Positions 29,837-37,335 of a stretch of DNA of 45,216 nucleotides are shown in pieces (position 1 is the first letter of the stretch; every line of letters begins with the position of its first letter). The notes beneath the pieces were generated by a model that saw only the letters and a list, made by a program, of their open reading frames with translations, was not told the origin of the DNA and did not search any database. This DNA comes from Candidatus Caccalectryoclostridium excrementigallinarum (GTDB lineage: Bacteria; Bacillota; Clostridia; Christensenellales; UBA3700), in the NCBI GenBank assembly GCA_018714485.1, contig DVNJ01000018.1:1-45216 (forward strand). The letters run 5' to 3'. The position numbers and the translations under genes are program-made.

Positions 29837-30685
29837 ATGACAGCTATCAAGGTCGACAACGTATATTACGCCTACGAGACGAACGAGGGCGAAGAGAGCA
29901 GGTTCGCCGTGAACGGAGTTTCCTTGGAGATAGAGGAAGGCTCCTTTGTCGCCGTGGCGGGACATAACGGCAGCGGCAAGTCCACCTTGGCGCGCCTTTT
30001 CAACGGGCTTCTGCTCCCCGACAAGGGCAGCGTCACCGTCTTCGGAACGGACACCAAGGACGAAAAAAATATCTATAAGGTGCGCTCGAGCGTGGGCATG
30101 GTCTTTCAAAATCCCGACAATCAGATGGTCGCCTCCGTGGTCGAGGACGACATCGCGTTCGGTCCCGAGAATCTCGGTCTGCCGCGCGAGGAGATAATCA
30201 GGCGGGTGGACAAGGCGCTTGAACAGGTGGGCATGAGCGAATACCGCAAGTCCACGCCCTTCCGCATGAGCGGCGGGCAAAAGCAGCGCCTCGCCATCGC
30301 GGGCGTGCTCGCCATTCGTCCCAAGGTCCTTGTTTTGGACGAATCGACCGCCATGCTCGACCCCAAGGGCAGAAGAGAGGTCATGGACGTCATCCATGCG
30401 CTCAACAAGCAGGAAAACATGACCGTCGTCCATATCACGCACTATATGGAAGAGGTCCTCGAAGCGGACAGAGTTATCGTCATGGACGAGGGCAAGATAG
30501 CTCTCGACGACGCGCCGCGCGCCGTTTTCGCCCGCGGCGAAGAGCTGAAAAAATATAAGCTCGCGCCGCCCGCGGTGACCTTGATCGCTCACGCCTTGGC
30601 GCGTCACGGCGCGGATATTCCCTGCGGGATCACGGGCGAAGAGGAGTTGGAGGAAGCGATATGCCGATCGTTGTCAAAGATCTGA
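29837..30685 (+). CDS. ecfA1: ECF transporter ATPase subunit A1
   Basis: The 282-residue ATPase belongs to the energizing module of energy-coupling-factor vitamin transporters. Walker A GHNGSGKST (42-50), Q-loop FQNPDNQ, signature MSGGQKQRLAIAG, and Walker B VLDESTAMLDP; the DESTAMLDP wording is typical of EcfA1. Start chosen at MTAIKVDN because the longer reading would run through the promoter. It overlaps ecfA2 by 25 bases. No S-component (substrate-binding) gene lies here, so the module likely serves several S-components elsewhere in the genome (group II ECF). Confidence 0.93.
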   Translation: MTAIKVDNVYYAYETNEGEESRFAVNGVSLEIEEGSFVAVAGHNGSGKSTLARLFNGLLLPDKGSVTVFGTDTKDEKNIYKVRSSVGMVFQNPDNQMVASVVEDDIAFGPENLGLPREEIIRRVDKALEQVGMSEYRKSTPFRMSGGQKQRLAIAGVLAIRPKVLVLDESTAMLDPKGRREVMDVIHALNKQENMTVVHITHYMEEVLEADRVIVMDEGKIALDDAPRAVFARGEELKKYKLAPPAVTLIAHALARHGADIPCGITGEEELEEAICRSLSKI

Positions 30686-31638
30686 GCTTTGCTTACGGCA
30701 AAGGCACTCCCTTTGAGAAAAAGGCGCTCGACGGCGTCAGTCTCACCATCGAAGACGGGGAGTTTTTGGGCATAATGGGGCATACCGGCAGCGGCAAGTC
30801 CACCTTTATCCAGCATCTCAACGGGCTGATCAAAGTCCAGAGCGGAGAGATAGACGTGAACGGGATCAAGCTCACGCCCGCAAAGCGTCCCAAGCCCGAC
30901 TTAAAGGCGTTGAGAGCCGCCGTAGGAATGGTTTTTCAATATCCCGAATATCAGCTTTTCGACGACACGGTGATCAAAGACGTCGCCTTCGGCCCCAAGA
31001 ACATGGGTTTCAAAAAAGAGGAGGCGGAAGAGATGGCGAGGCAGGCGCTGCGCCTTGTGGGGCTTGACCCGGACGAGGTGGGACAAAAGGCGCCCTTCGA
31101 GCTTTCGGGAGGACAAAAGCGCCGCGCGGCGATCGCGGGCGTGATCGTGATGAAGCCGAAAATACTCGTTTTGGACGAGCCTACGGCGGGGCTGGATCCT
31201 TACGGCAAAGAGCAGATCCTCGATCTTGTTTTGCGCCTGAAAGAGGAGTGCTCCCCCACGGTCATCGTCATCTCGCACGACATGGACGAGATCACGCGCT
31301 ACGCAAGCCGCCTCGTCGTCTTCGGCGAGGGGAAAGTGGCGTTCGATCTGCCCATGGAGCAGCTTTTCGAGCACGGCAGGGAGCTTGAGGAGCTGGGCTT
31401 GGAAATTCCCACAGCGGTGCGCCTTGCGACCGCGCTCAAAGCGCGCGGCATAGACCTCGGAAGCGGGATCGTCAATATGGACACTTTCACCGCGGCTGTC
31501 TTGAAAAAATTTGCGGAAAAGGGCGTGCCCGTCAAGGAATTTTGCGGCATAGATTGGTTCGGCGAGCGGTCGAAAAAGAGCGGCATCGGCGCCGCGGACG
31601 ATAACGGCTCGGCGGACATTTTCGGGGAGGGAATATGA
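30661..31638 (+). CDS. ecfA2: ECF transporter ATPase subunit A2
   Basis: The 325-residue ATPase has Walker A GHTGSGKST (40-48), Q-loop FQYPEYQLF typical of EcfA2, signature LSGGQKRRAAIAG and Walker B VLDEPTAGLDP. Its C-terminus runs about 35 residues past the usual end, with a hydrophilic tail ending near GADDNGSADIFGEG-like sequence. It should pair with EcfA1 and dock on EcfT. Overlaps: 25 bases with ecfA1, 4 bases with ecfT. Confidence 0.93.
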   Translation: MPIVVKDLSFAYGKGTPFEKKALDGVSLTIEDGEFLGIMGHTGSGKSTFIQHLNGLIKVQSGEIDVNGIKLTPAKRPKPDLKALRAAVGMVFQYPEYQLFDDTVIKDVAFGPKNMGFKKEEAEEMARQALRLVGLDPDEVGQKAPFELSGGQKRRAAIAGVIVMKPKILVLDEPTAGLDPYGKEQILDLVLRLKEECSPTVIVISHDMDEITRYASRLVVFGEGKVAFDLPMEQLFEHGRELEELGLEIPTAVRLATALKARGIDLGSGIVNMDTFTAAVLKKFAEKGVPVKEFCGIDWFGERSKKSGIGAADDNGSADIFGEGI

Positions 31639-32486
31639 GAGACGTTGCCTTCGGTCAATATTATCCCGTATCTTCGCCCATACACAGGCTGGATCCGCGC
31701 TTGAAAATAATCTTCACGATCATGTATATCGTGACCATGTTCTTCGTGGCGTCTTATGCCGGCTATGCGCTCGTGCTCATCTTTTTGCTCTCCGTGTGCG
31801 CGATCTCTCACGTCCCGCCCAAGGCGATGTTCAAGAGCATAAAGGGCGTTATCGTGCTTTTGATGATAACCGCCGTGCTCAACCTCTTCTTCTATGCGGG
31901 AGAGACGAGCGTGGAATGGACGTGGTGGATCTTCACGGTCTCGCCCGAGGCGATAGACTTCGCCCTGAAGATGATGTTCAGGCTCATATTGCTCATCATG
32001 GGTACGACCATTCTCACCTTCACCACGGGCACGAGCGAGCTTACCGACGCCATCGAGAGCCTGTTCAAGCCGCTCACGTTGATAAAAATACCCGTGCGCG
32101 ACATCGCCCTGATCATGTCCATCGCGCTGCGCTTTATCCCCGGGCTTATCGAGGAGACGGATAAGATAATGATGGCGCAAAAGGCGCGCGGCGCGGACAT
32201 GGACAGCGGGAATATCTTCAAGCGCATAAAAGCCATGCTGCCCGTGATAATCCCCGTGTTCGTCAGCGCTTTCCGTAAGGCGGACGAGCTTGCGGACGCG
32301 CTCGACGCGCGCTGCTATCAGGCAAGTCCCAAGCGCACCAAGATGAAAAAGATGCGCTTTGCCTGGCGCGATCTTGTCGCGTTTTTGATCTTTGCGGCGT
32401 TTGTCACCCTCATCTTTTTGGACAAGTATCTCTGGGGCGGCGTCGACGCATATATCGTGGAAGCTTTCAAGGGGTTGATCGGCTGA
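31635..32486 (+). CDS. ecfT: ECF transporter transmembrane subunit T
   Basis: The 283-residue membrane protein has about five to six helices. The family's coupling-helix motifs are visible as MMAQKARGADM and ADALDARCYQ, the two Ala-Arg-Gly/Cys-type elements that contact the ATPases. It starts with the typical HRLDPRLKIIFTIMYIV. ATGA overlap with ecfA2 and a TGATG junction with truA show tight operon coupling. Confidence 0.93.
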   Translation: MRDVAFGQYYPVSSPIHRLDPRLKIIFTIMYIVTMFFVASYAGYALVLIFLLSVCAISHVPPKAMFKSIKGVIVLLMITAVLNLFFYAGETSVEWTWWIFTVSPEAIDFALKMMFRLILLIMGTTILTFTTGTSELTDAIESLFKPLTLIKIPVRDIALIMSIALRFIPGLIEETDKIMMAQKARGADMDSGNIFKRIKAMLPVIIPVFVSAFRKADELADALDARCYQASPKRTKMKKMRFAWRDLVAFLIFAAFVTLIFLDKYLWGGVDAYIVEAFKGLIG

Positions 32487-33223
32487 TGAGATATAAGCTT
32501 ACTCTTTGCTATGACGGCGGCGATTTTTACGGATTCCAGCGCCAGCGCGGGCTTATTTCCGTGCAGGAATGCTTGGAGACCGCCCTTTCCACAAAGTTGA
32601 ATATGCCGATAAGTACGGTCTGCGCGGGCAGGACGGACGCGGGCGTGCACGCCTTGGGGCAGGTCGTGCATTTCGACTATGACGGCGAACTTCCCTCAGA
32701 TCTCGGCTTTCGCCTCAATCCGCTGCTGCCCGAGAGCATAGCCGTGCTCTCCTGCGAACGTGTGCCCGAGAGCTTTCACGCCCGCTTTTCCGCCAAGAGG
32801 AAAACTTATCGTTACGATATCTGCATTTCCAAGCTGCACGCACCCTTGAAGCGCCGCTATGCGCATATCTGCGTTTACGATCTCAACGTGGAAAATATGA
32901 AAAAAGCCTGCGCCTGCCTGCTCGGGACGCATGATTTCCGCTCCTTCGCGCTGGCTGAGAGCGTGCGCGGGAAGTCCACCGTCCGCACCATCTTCGACAT
33001 TCACCTTGAAGAGAGCGAAGAGGGGAAAATGCTCTCGCTTTTCGTCACGGGTGACGGATTTTTGCATAATATGGTGCGCGCCATCGCCGGCACGCTCATC
33101 GACGTGGGGCGGGGCAGATTTTCTCCCGACGACATTGAGAGCATCTTGGAGAGCAAGGACCGCCGCCGCGCGGGAAAGACCGTCGAAGGCTGCGGACTTT
33201 TTTTGGTGAACGTGGAATATTGA
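32486..33223 (+). CDS. truA: tRNA pseudouridine(38-40) synthase
   Basis: The 245-residue enzyme has the catalytic aspartate in AGRTDAGVHALGQVVHFD (Asp51), preceded by the typical YDGGDFYGFQRQ, and later FLHNMVRAIAGTLIDVGRG. It modifies U38-U40 in the tRNA anticodon arm. Length is normal. The start shares one base with the ecfT stop. Its place after ecfA1-A2-T and before rplM is a conserved Firmicutes order. Confidence 0.96.
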   Translation: MRYKLTLCYDGGDFYGFQRQRGLISVQECLETALSTKLNMPISTVCAGRTDAGVHALGQVVHFDYDGELPSDLGFRLNPLLPESIAVLSCERVPESFHARFSAKRKTYRYDICISKLHAPLKRRYAHICVYDLNVENMKKACACLLGTHDFRSFALAESVRGKSTVRTIFDIHLEESEEGKMLSLFVTGDGFLHNMVRAIAGTLIDVGRGRFSPDDIESILESKDRRRAGKTVEGCGLFLVNVEY

Positions 33224-33399
33224 GCGGGCAAAAAAATTATTGTGTCGATATTTTTTACGTTAAATCGTAAAAACTTTCGGATTTCGTATTTTCGTAAAGA
33301 GCGGGGCGTTGGCGATTTTACCATAACTTGCATAAACGGCACGCTGGACAAGTACGGCAATCAAATTTAACGGCATTTTTGTGCGGAACATCACCCTAT
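33224..33399 (+). other. gap with a possible decayed coding fragment
   Basis: No complete gene. One frame (about 33270-33369) ends in GDFTITCINGTLDKYGNQI then a stop, which reads protein-like, but it has no start and is preceded by stops. It may be the tail of a decayed gene. It delays the operon terminator to 177 bases past truA. Confidence 0.25.
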
Positions 33400-33426
33400 G
33401 GGGCGCGGGGACGCGCCCCGATTTTT
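33400..33426 (+). terminator. terminator of the ecf-truA operon
   Basis: GGGGCGCG (33400-33407), loop GGGA, CGCGCCCC (33412-33419), then GATTTTTT. Confidence 0.85.
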
Positions 33427-33523
33427 TGCGCTTTTTTGAACGGGGCGGTCATAATAAGGCGCAGCCGCAGAGTGAGGGAGCGAGGCGCGTGGGCGGCAAA
33501 ACAATAAAAGTTGCGATAATTGC

Positions 33524-33552
33524 TTGACATGCCCCGCGCAATTATATAAAAT
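33524..33552 (+). promoter_or_regulatory. rplM-rpsI promoter
   Basis: TTGACA (33524-33529), 17-base spacer, TAAAAT (33547-33552). The leader to rplM is about 75 bases. Confidence 0.8.
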
Positions 33553-33560
33553 ATATAGGC

Positions 33561-33633
33561 ATCGGATAAAAAGCGCCCGATTTAGCCCGTTGCGGCGAGT
33601 TTTGTCCACATCACGAAAATTTCGGAGGAGCAT
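33561..33633 (+). promoter_or_regulatory. rplM leader, possible ribosomal-protein control element
   Basis: The leader begins with ATCGG (33561-33565) that can pair with CCGAT (33577-33581). Firmicutes rplM genes often carry an L13-type autoregulatory leader, but the match could not be tested here. It ends with a strong GGAGGAG. Confidence 0.3.
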
Positions 33634-34062
33634 ATGAAGACGTATATGGCAAAAGCCGAAGAAGTGCAGCGCAAGTGGTACGTCGTCGACGCGACCGACA
33701 TGGTTCTCGGCCGTCTGGCGAGCAACGTTGCCAACGTGCTTCGCGGCAAAAACAAGCCCACCTATACTCCCAACGTCGACACGGGCGATTTCGTTATCAT
33801 CGTCAATTGCGACAAGGTAAGGCTTACGGGCAAGAAACTCGAAAAGAAGTTCTACACTTATCATACCGGCTATGTCGGCGGTTTGAAGCAGATACAGTAT
33901 AAGAAACTCATGGAAGAAAAGCCCGACAAGGCGGTCATGTTGGCGGTCAAAGGCATGCTGCCCAAAAATTCCATGGGCAGAAAGCAGCTCAAGAGGCTGC
34001 GCGTGTTCGTCGGAGCAGAGCATACCCACGAGGCGCAGAAGCCCGAAACGCTCGGCTTTTAA
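33634..34062 (+). CDS. rplM: 50S ribosomal protein L13
   Basis: The 142-residue protein shows the L13 marks [47 protein letters not shown] [13 protein letters not shown] and [13 protein letters not shown]. It binds 23S rRNA early in assembly of the large subunit. Strong SD. rpsI follows after 15 bases. Confidence 0.98.
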   Translation: MKTYMAKAEEVQRKWYVVDATDMVLGRLASNVANVLRGKNKPTYTPNVDTGDFVIIVNCDKVRLTGKKLEKKFYTYHTGYVGGLKQIQYKKLMEEKPDKAVMLAVKGMLPKNSMGRKQLKRLRVFVGAEHTHEAQKPETLGF

Positions 34063-34077
34063 TAAGGAGGATGGACA

Positions 34078-34491
34078 ATGGCTACCAAGAAGATAAAGAA
34101 GAAGATCCAATATCTCGGCACCGGCCGCAGAAAGAAGGCTATCGCCCGCGTCAGGCTCATTCCCGACGGCAGCGGCAGCATCAGCATCAACAAGAGGACG
34201 CTCGATGAGTATTTCCCTCTCGACACGCTCAAATATATCGTCAATCAGCCCCTCGAGCTTACGGGCGCGGCGGGCAAGTTCGACATCATCGTGAACGTGC
34301 AGGGCGGCGGTTTCACCGGTCAGGCGGGCGCCGTGCGTCACGGCATCGCGCGCGCACTCGTCGTTGCCGATGAGGGCTATAAGCCCGCGCTCAAAGCGGC
34401 AGGCTTTTTGACCCGCGATCCCCGCGCGAAAGAGCGCAAGAAGTACGGCTTGCATAAGGCTCGTAAGGCGCCGCAGTTTAGCAAGAGATAA
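34078..34491 (+). CDS. rpsI: 30S ribosomal protein S9
   Basis: The 137-residue protein shows [20 protein letters not shown], the [20 protein letters not shown] core and the basic tail ending QFSKR, which reaches the P-site tRNA. SD AAGGAGG. It is co-transcribed with rplM and ends at a strong terminator. Confidence 0.98.
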   Translation: MATKKIKKKIQYLGTGRRKKAIARVRLIPDGSGSISINKRTLDEYFPLDTLKYIVNQPLELTGAAGKFDIIVNVQGGGFTGQAGAVRHGIARALVVADEGYKPALKAAGFLTRDPRAKERKKYGLHKARKAPQFSKR

Positions 34492-34520
34492 TAAGAGAAA
34501 TAAGCGAAAAACAAAAAGGA

Positions 34521-34560
34521 AAAGGCTCGGACAGCTTATTGCTGTTCGGGCCTTTTTGTT
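34521..34560 (+). terminator. rplM-rpsI terminator
   Basis: A 15-bp stem with two G-U pairs (34521-34535 with 34541-34555), loop TTATT, running into a T-rich tail. Confidence 0.9.
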
Positions 34561-35206
34561 TTTCGCTTGTTTGAGGGGAAAACCCGACACGCTCCGCTGC
34601 TGTTTTCCCCTTTTTTCACGGCGAGTTGCGCGAAAGCGCGGCTCGCCTTTGCCGTGAAAATCCACCCCTTTCCGCCTACGCTACGCTCCGTGCGGAACAG
34701 TCGTCCCGCTCAAGGTGCGCTCACCGAAAAGCGCGGTTTTCGGTGGCGGGAAAATATAAGCGAAAAATCTCGAGGATAATGGCGGAGAAGTTGCAAACTT
34801 TTTCCGCCTCTCGATTTTTCTCTTGCCGAAAGACAACCCCGCCATTCGAAAACGACTTAGCGGACAGGGCGCACAATTGCGCGTTGCGGCGGAACTCTGT
34901 TTCGCCGCAAGATCGTTTTCTTGAGGCGTGGTTTTCTCTCTTTTTGCGGGAGAATATCAAGGTCTCGCGCTCGCCTTACCCGCAAAAATTCACTCTTTCC
35001 GCCCTCATTCGCTCGCGGTGCTTGCTCATTCGGAAAATGCACACGGCGCATTTTAGAGGTAACGGCGTCGAAAATATCGATTTTCAACGCCTTTATCGAA
35101 CTTTTTAATAAGCGCGGCTTGACGCGCTCGCCGCAACGCACGACGAGCGCGAAGCTGTATCGTCGTGCATTTCACGCGCTCTTTCGTCGCGCAGCGGATT
35201 AAGAGC

Positions 35207-35299
35207 GCATTTCACGTTTTTGCCTTGGCAAAAACATTTCACTTTTGCGCGGAAGATATGCTTGTATATTGCTCGCTCTTATCCGCGCAAAAATTTCAC
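35207..35299 (+). repeat. 93-bp direct repeat, copy A
   Basis: Consists of GC, ATTTCAC, a hairpin with 9-bp arms and 2-base loop (35216-35235), ATTTCAC, a hairpin with 11-bp arms and a 28-base loop (35243-35292), and ATTTCAC. It differs from copy B at three positions only. Confidence 0.93.
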
Positions 35300-35379
35300 G
35301 TCCTGTGCAAGGGTACACGGTTTCGCACTTTGCTTATTGTGCCCTTGCGCAGGACATCAGGGTGCAGCGTCACGCTGCC

Positions 35380-35472
35380 GCATTTCACGTTTTTGCCTTG
35401 GCAAAAACATTTCACTTTTGCGCGGAAGATATGCTCGCATATTGTTCGCTCTTATCCGCGCAAAAATTTCAC
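35380..35472 (+). repeat. 93-bp direct repeat, copy B
   Basis: Same layout as copy A, 173 bases downstream. The three differences (all C/T) fall in the 28-base loop of the second hairpin. Both stems and all three ATTTCAC linkers are unchanged. It ends 1 base before the -35 of the next gene's promoter. Confidence 0.93.
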
Positions 35473-35473
35473 A

Positions 35474-35501
35474 TTGAAAAAGTATGTTATTATGTTATAA
35501 T
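35474..35501 (+). promoter_or_regulatory. promoter of the PI-PLC-like lipoprotein gene
   Basis: TTGAAA (35474-35479), 16-base spacer, TATAAT (35496-35501). The base composition turns AT-rich just here, at the end of the hairpin array. Confidence 0.65.
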
Positions 35502-35558
35502 AATATTATGAACGCAAGGCTTTGGCTTTTGCGGGAATAAGGCGAGAAGAGGATAATT

Positions 35559-36563
35559 ATGAAGAGAAAGTCGATTGCGGTCATATTGATAATTGTCGCG
35601 CTCGCGTGCGCGTGCGTATTTGCGGCGTGCGAGAGCACTATCGAGACGCCGATGGTCGAGGAGCTTTCGTCGTGGATGTCCATGATCGAGGACGACACTC
35701 TCGTCACCGAGCTGGTCATTCCCGGGACGCACGATTCGGGGACGCTCGGCATGGTCTCGATATGCGAAACGCAGAATAAGGATTTTGCCGCGCAGCTTGC
35801 CGCGGGGGCGCGCTATTTCGACGTGCGCCTGCGCCTCAAAGGCAACGGCGACATAGTCTTTTATCACACGTTCAGCTCGAAAAATACTTACGACGACTTT
35901 TTGACGGACATCAAGGAGTTCTTGGACGAAAACGAGAGCGAGTTCCTCATCTTGGATTATCAGCACCGCGACCCCGCGGAGAGCGCCTTTGACGACATTC
36001 TCTTCGGCATGCTCGAAGAGGCGCTGGGCAGCGAGCGCATACTTTGTGCGCCCGAGGGCATGAGCGACATAGACTTTGTCAACTCGCTCACGTTGGGAGA
36101 GGCTCGCGGAAAGGTCCTTGTGACCTTGGGCGCGGAGAAGGGATCCGACAAATACGACTTCGTCATGGTGCGCGACGCGAACGAAGAGACGCGCGAGGGC
36201 AGCGTTTTGCATTCTCCCTATATCGGCGAATATAACAAGTCGTCGTCGGAGGAATATGTGAACAACTATCTCGACGAATACATCAAGCTTTATTCGCAAT
36301 ACGGCGGCGGGATCTGCGTACTGCAAGGGCAGCTCACGGGCGGGATCTTGGAGCACGAGGAGGCAAAGCACGATCCCAACATGACCGCATGGCTCAACGC
36401 GCTCGAAAAGGATAGTCAAACGCTCGACAAGATAAACGTCGTCATGCGCGACTATATCACTTCGAAAAAATGCGCGGACATAATAAAGCTGAATAAGTTC
36501 AAGGGCTTTGTCAAGGGAGAGCGCGCCGAGGCGTTCGACGCCATGGTCGCCAAACTTGCCTGA
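35559..36563 (+). CDS. PI-PLC X-domain lipoprotein (phosphodiesterase-like)
   Basis: The 334-residue protein has a signal peptide with lipobox FAAC (Cys24), then a phosphatidylinositol-specific phospholipase C X-type barrel. Both catalytic histidines are visible, His58 in VIPGTHDSGTLG and the one in IVFYHTFS, together with YFDVRLRL. It should act outside the membrane on phosphoinositides, glycosyl-PI anchors or related cyclic-phosphate chemistry, as in bacterial PI-PLCs. The true substrate is unknown. RBS AGAGGA. Monocistronic; no clear terminator before the next promoter. Confidence 0.85.
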   Translation: MKRKSIAVILIIVALACACVFAACESTIETPMVEELSSWMSMIEDDTLVTELVIPGTHDSGTLGMVSICETQNKDFAAQLAAGARYFDVRLRLKGNGDIVFYHTFSSKNTYDDFLTDIKEFLDENESEFLILDYQHRDPAESAFDDILFGMLEEALGSERILCAPEGMSDIDFVNSLTLGEARGKVLVTLGAEKGSDKYDFVMVRDANEETREGSVLHSPYIGEYNKSSSEEYVNNYLDEYIKLYSQYGGGICVLQGQLTGGILEHEEAKHDPNMTAWLNALEKDSQTLDKINVVMRDYITSKKCADIIKLNKFKGFVKGERAEAFDAMVAKLA

Positions 36564-36603
36564 AAGCGGGGATATAAGTCGAATAATTCAAATTATTGTA
36601 AAA

Positions 36604-36619
36604 TGTTCGTATGCGAACA
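36604..36619 (+). promoter_or_regulatory. palindromic operator candidate
   Basis: TGTTCG, spacer TATG, CGAACA: a perfect 6+4+6 palindrome ending 9 bases before the -35 of the flavin reductase-exporter operon. The half-site order is the reverse of a Firmicutes LexA box (CGAAC-N4-GTTCG), so another regulator is more likely. Confidence 0.45.
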
Positions 36620-36628
36620 AATTTTGCG

Positions 36629-36657
36629 TTGACAGCCCCTGCGGCGGGGAATATAAT
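36629..36657 (+). promoter_or_regulatory. promoter of the flavin reductase-ABC exporter operon
   Basis: TTGACA (36629-36634), 17-base spacer, TATAAT (36652-36657): full consensus. Confidence 0.85.
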
Positions 36658-36714
36658 GGTCGCAGATCCGCATGAGCGGAAAAACGTTTTGCCGAAATAA
36701 GGCGGGGAGATAAG

Positions 36715-37335
36715 ATGAAAGTTTTGATGTTGAACGGAAGCCCCCACGAAAATGGCTGCGTCTATACGGCGCTTTGCGAAGTGGCAACGCAGCTGGAAAA
36801 AGAGGGCATCGAATATGAGATAATGCATATGGGTACAAAGCCCGTGCAGGGCTGCCTTAGCTGCGGGAGCTGCTTTAAGACGGGAAAGTGCTTTTACGCG
36901 GAGGACAAGGTGAACGAGTGTGCGGAAAAGCTGCGCGCGGCGGACGCTTTCATCGTCGGTTCGCCCGTCTATTACGCCGCGCCCAACGGCGCGCTCTGCG
37001 CCTTTTTGGACAGGTTGTTTTACAGTTCGTCAAAGAGCTTTGCGGGAAAGCCCGCGGCGGCGGTCGTCAACTGCCGCAGGGGCGGGGCGAGCGCCGCGTT
37101 CGAGCGCTTGAATAAATATTTCACCATCGCCCATATGCCCGTCATTCCCTCTTCTTATTGGAACAGCACTCACGGCAGGACGCCCGAGCAGGTCAGGCGC
37201 GATCTCGAGGGCTTGCAGGTCATGCGCGATCTGGCGCGCAACGCCGCGCGCATGCTCAAAGGCTTGAGCTCAAGCCCGCTGCCGCAATACGAAAAGAAGA
37301 TCTATACGGATTTTATCCCGCGGATAAATGACTGA
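36715..37335 (+). CDS. NAD(P)H-dependent FMN reductase / flavodoxin-fold protein
   Basis: The 206-residue protein has the flavodoxin-like start MKVLMLNGSPHENGCVYTAL (phosphate loop), the CLSCGSCFKTGKC cysteine-rich segment common in iron-sulfur flavoprotein-like reductases, and the VGSPVYYAAPNGALCAFLDR flavin-binding loop. It likely reduces FMN, quinones or electrophiles. Its end overlaps the ABC gene by 8 bases, so flavin enzyme and exporter are made together, which suggests a response to a toxic or redox-active compound (inference). SD GGGGAG. Confidence 0.88.
   Translation: MKVLMLNGSPHENGCVYTALCEVATQLEKEGIEYEIMHMGTKPVQGCLSCGSCFKTGKCFYAEDKVNECAEKLRAADAFIVGSPVYYAAPNGALCAFLDRLFYSSSKSFAGKPAAAVVNCRRGGASAAFERLNKYFTIAHMPVIPSSYWNSTHGRTPEQVRRDLEGLQVMRDLARNAARMLKGLSSSPLPQYEKKIYTDFIPRIND

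Larger units (their letters stand above)
34575..35472. repeat. non-coding array of strong hairpins
   Basis: I find no convincing gene in this ~900 bases. It is packed with inverted repeats. Examples (arms): 34575-34582/34603-34610; 34613-34622/34651-34660; 34723-34730/34737-34744; 34762-34769/34813-34820 enclosing 34781-34786/34803-34808; 34884-34891/34903-34910; 34941-34950/34979-34988; 35034-35040/35048-35054; 35064-35091; 35138-35146/35160-35168; 35176-35183/35201-35208; 35216-35224/35227-35235; 35243-35253/35282-35292; 35300-35313/35342-35355; 35364-35378. In the right third the hairpins are mostly joined by ATTTCAC. It lies between the rpsI terminator and the PI-PLC gene promoter. Nature unknown: repeat array, structured RNA or mobile palindromes. 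Confidence 0.8.

Noticed and set aside
34626..35108. 160-codon plus frame inside the hairpin array
   Set aside because: It runs through many perfect inverted repeats, has no SD and reads as a Ser/Arg-rich non-protein sequence.
34941..35472. CRISPR array
   Set aside because: ATTTCAC is too short, spacing is irregular (27-89 bases) and the intervals are themselves palindromes, not unique spacers; no cas genes.
36604..36619. LexA/SOS box
   Set aside because: Half-sites are in the reverse order (GTTCG-N4-CGAAC) to the Firmicutes consensus (CGAAC-N4-GTTCG).
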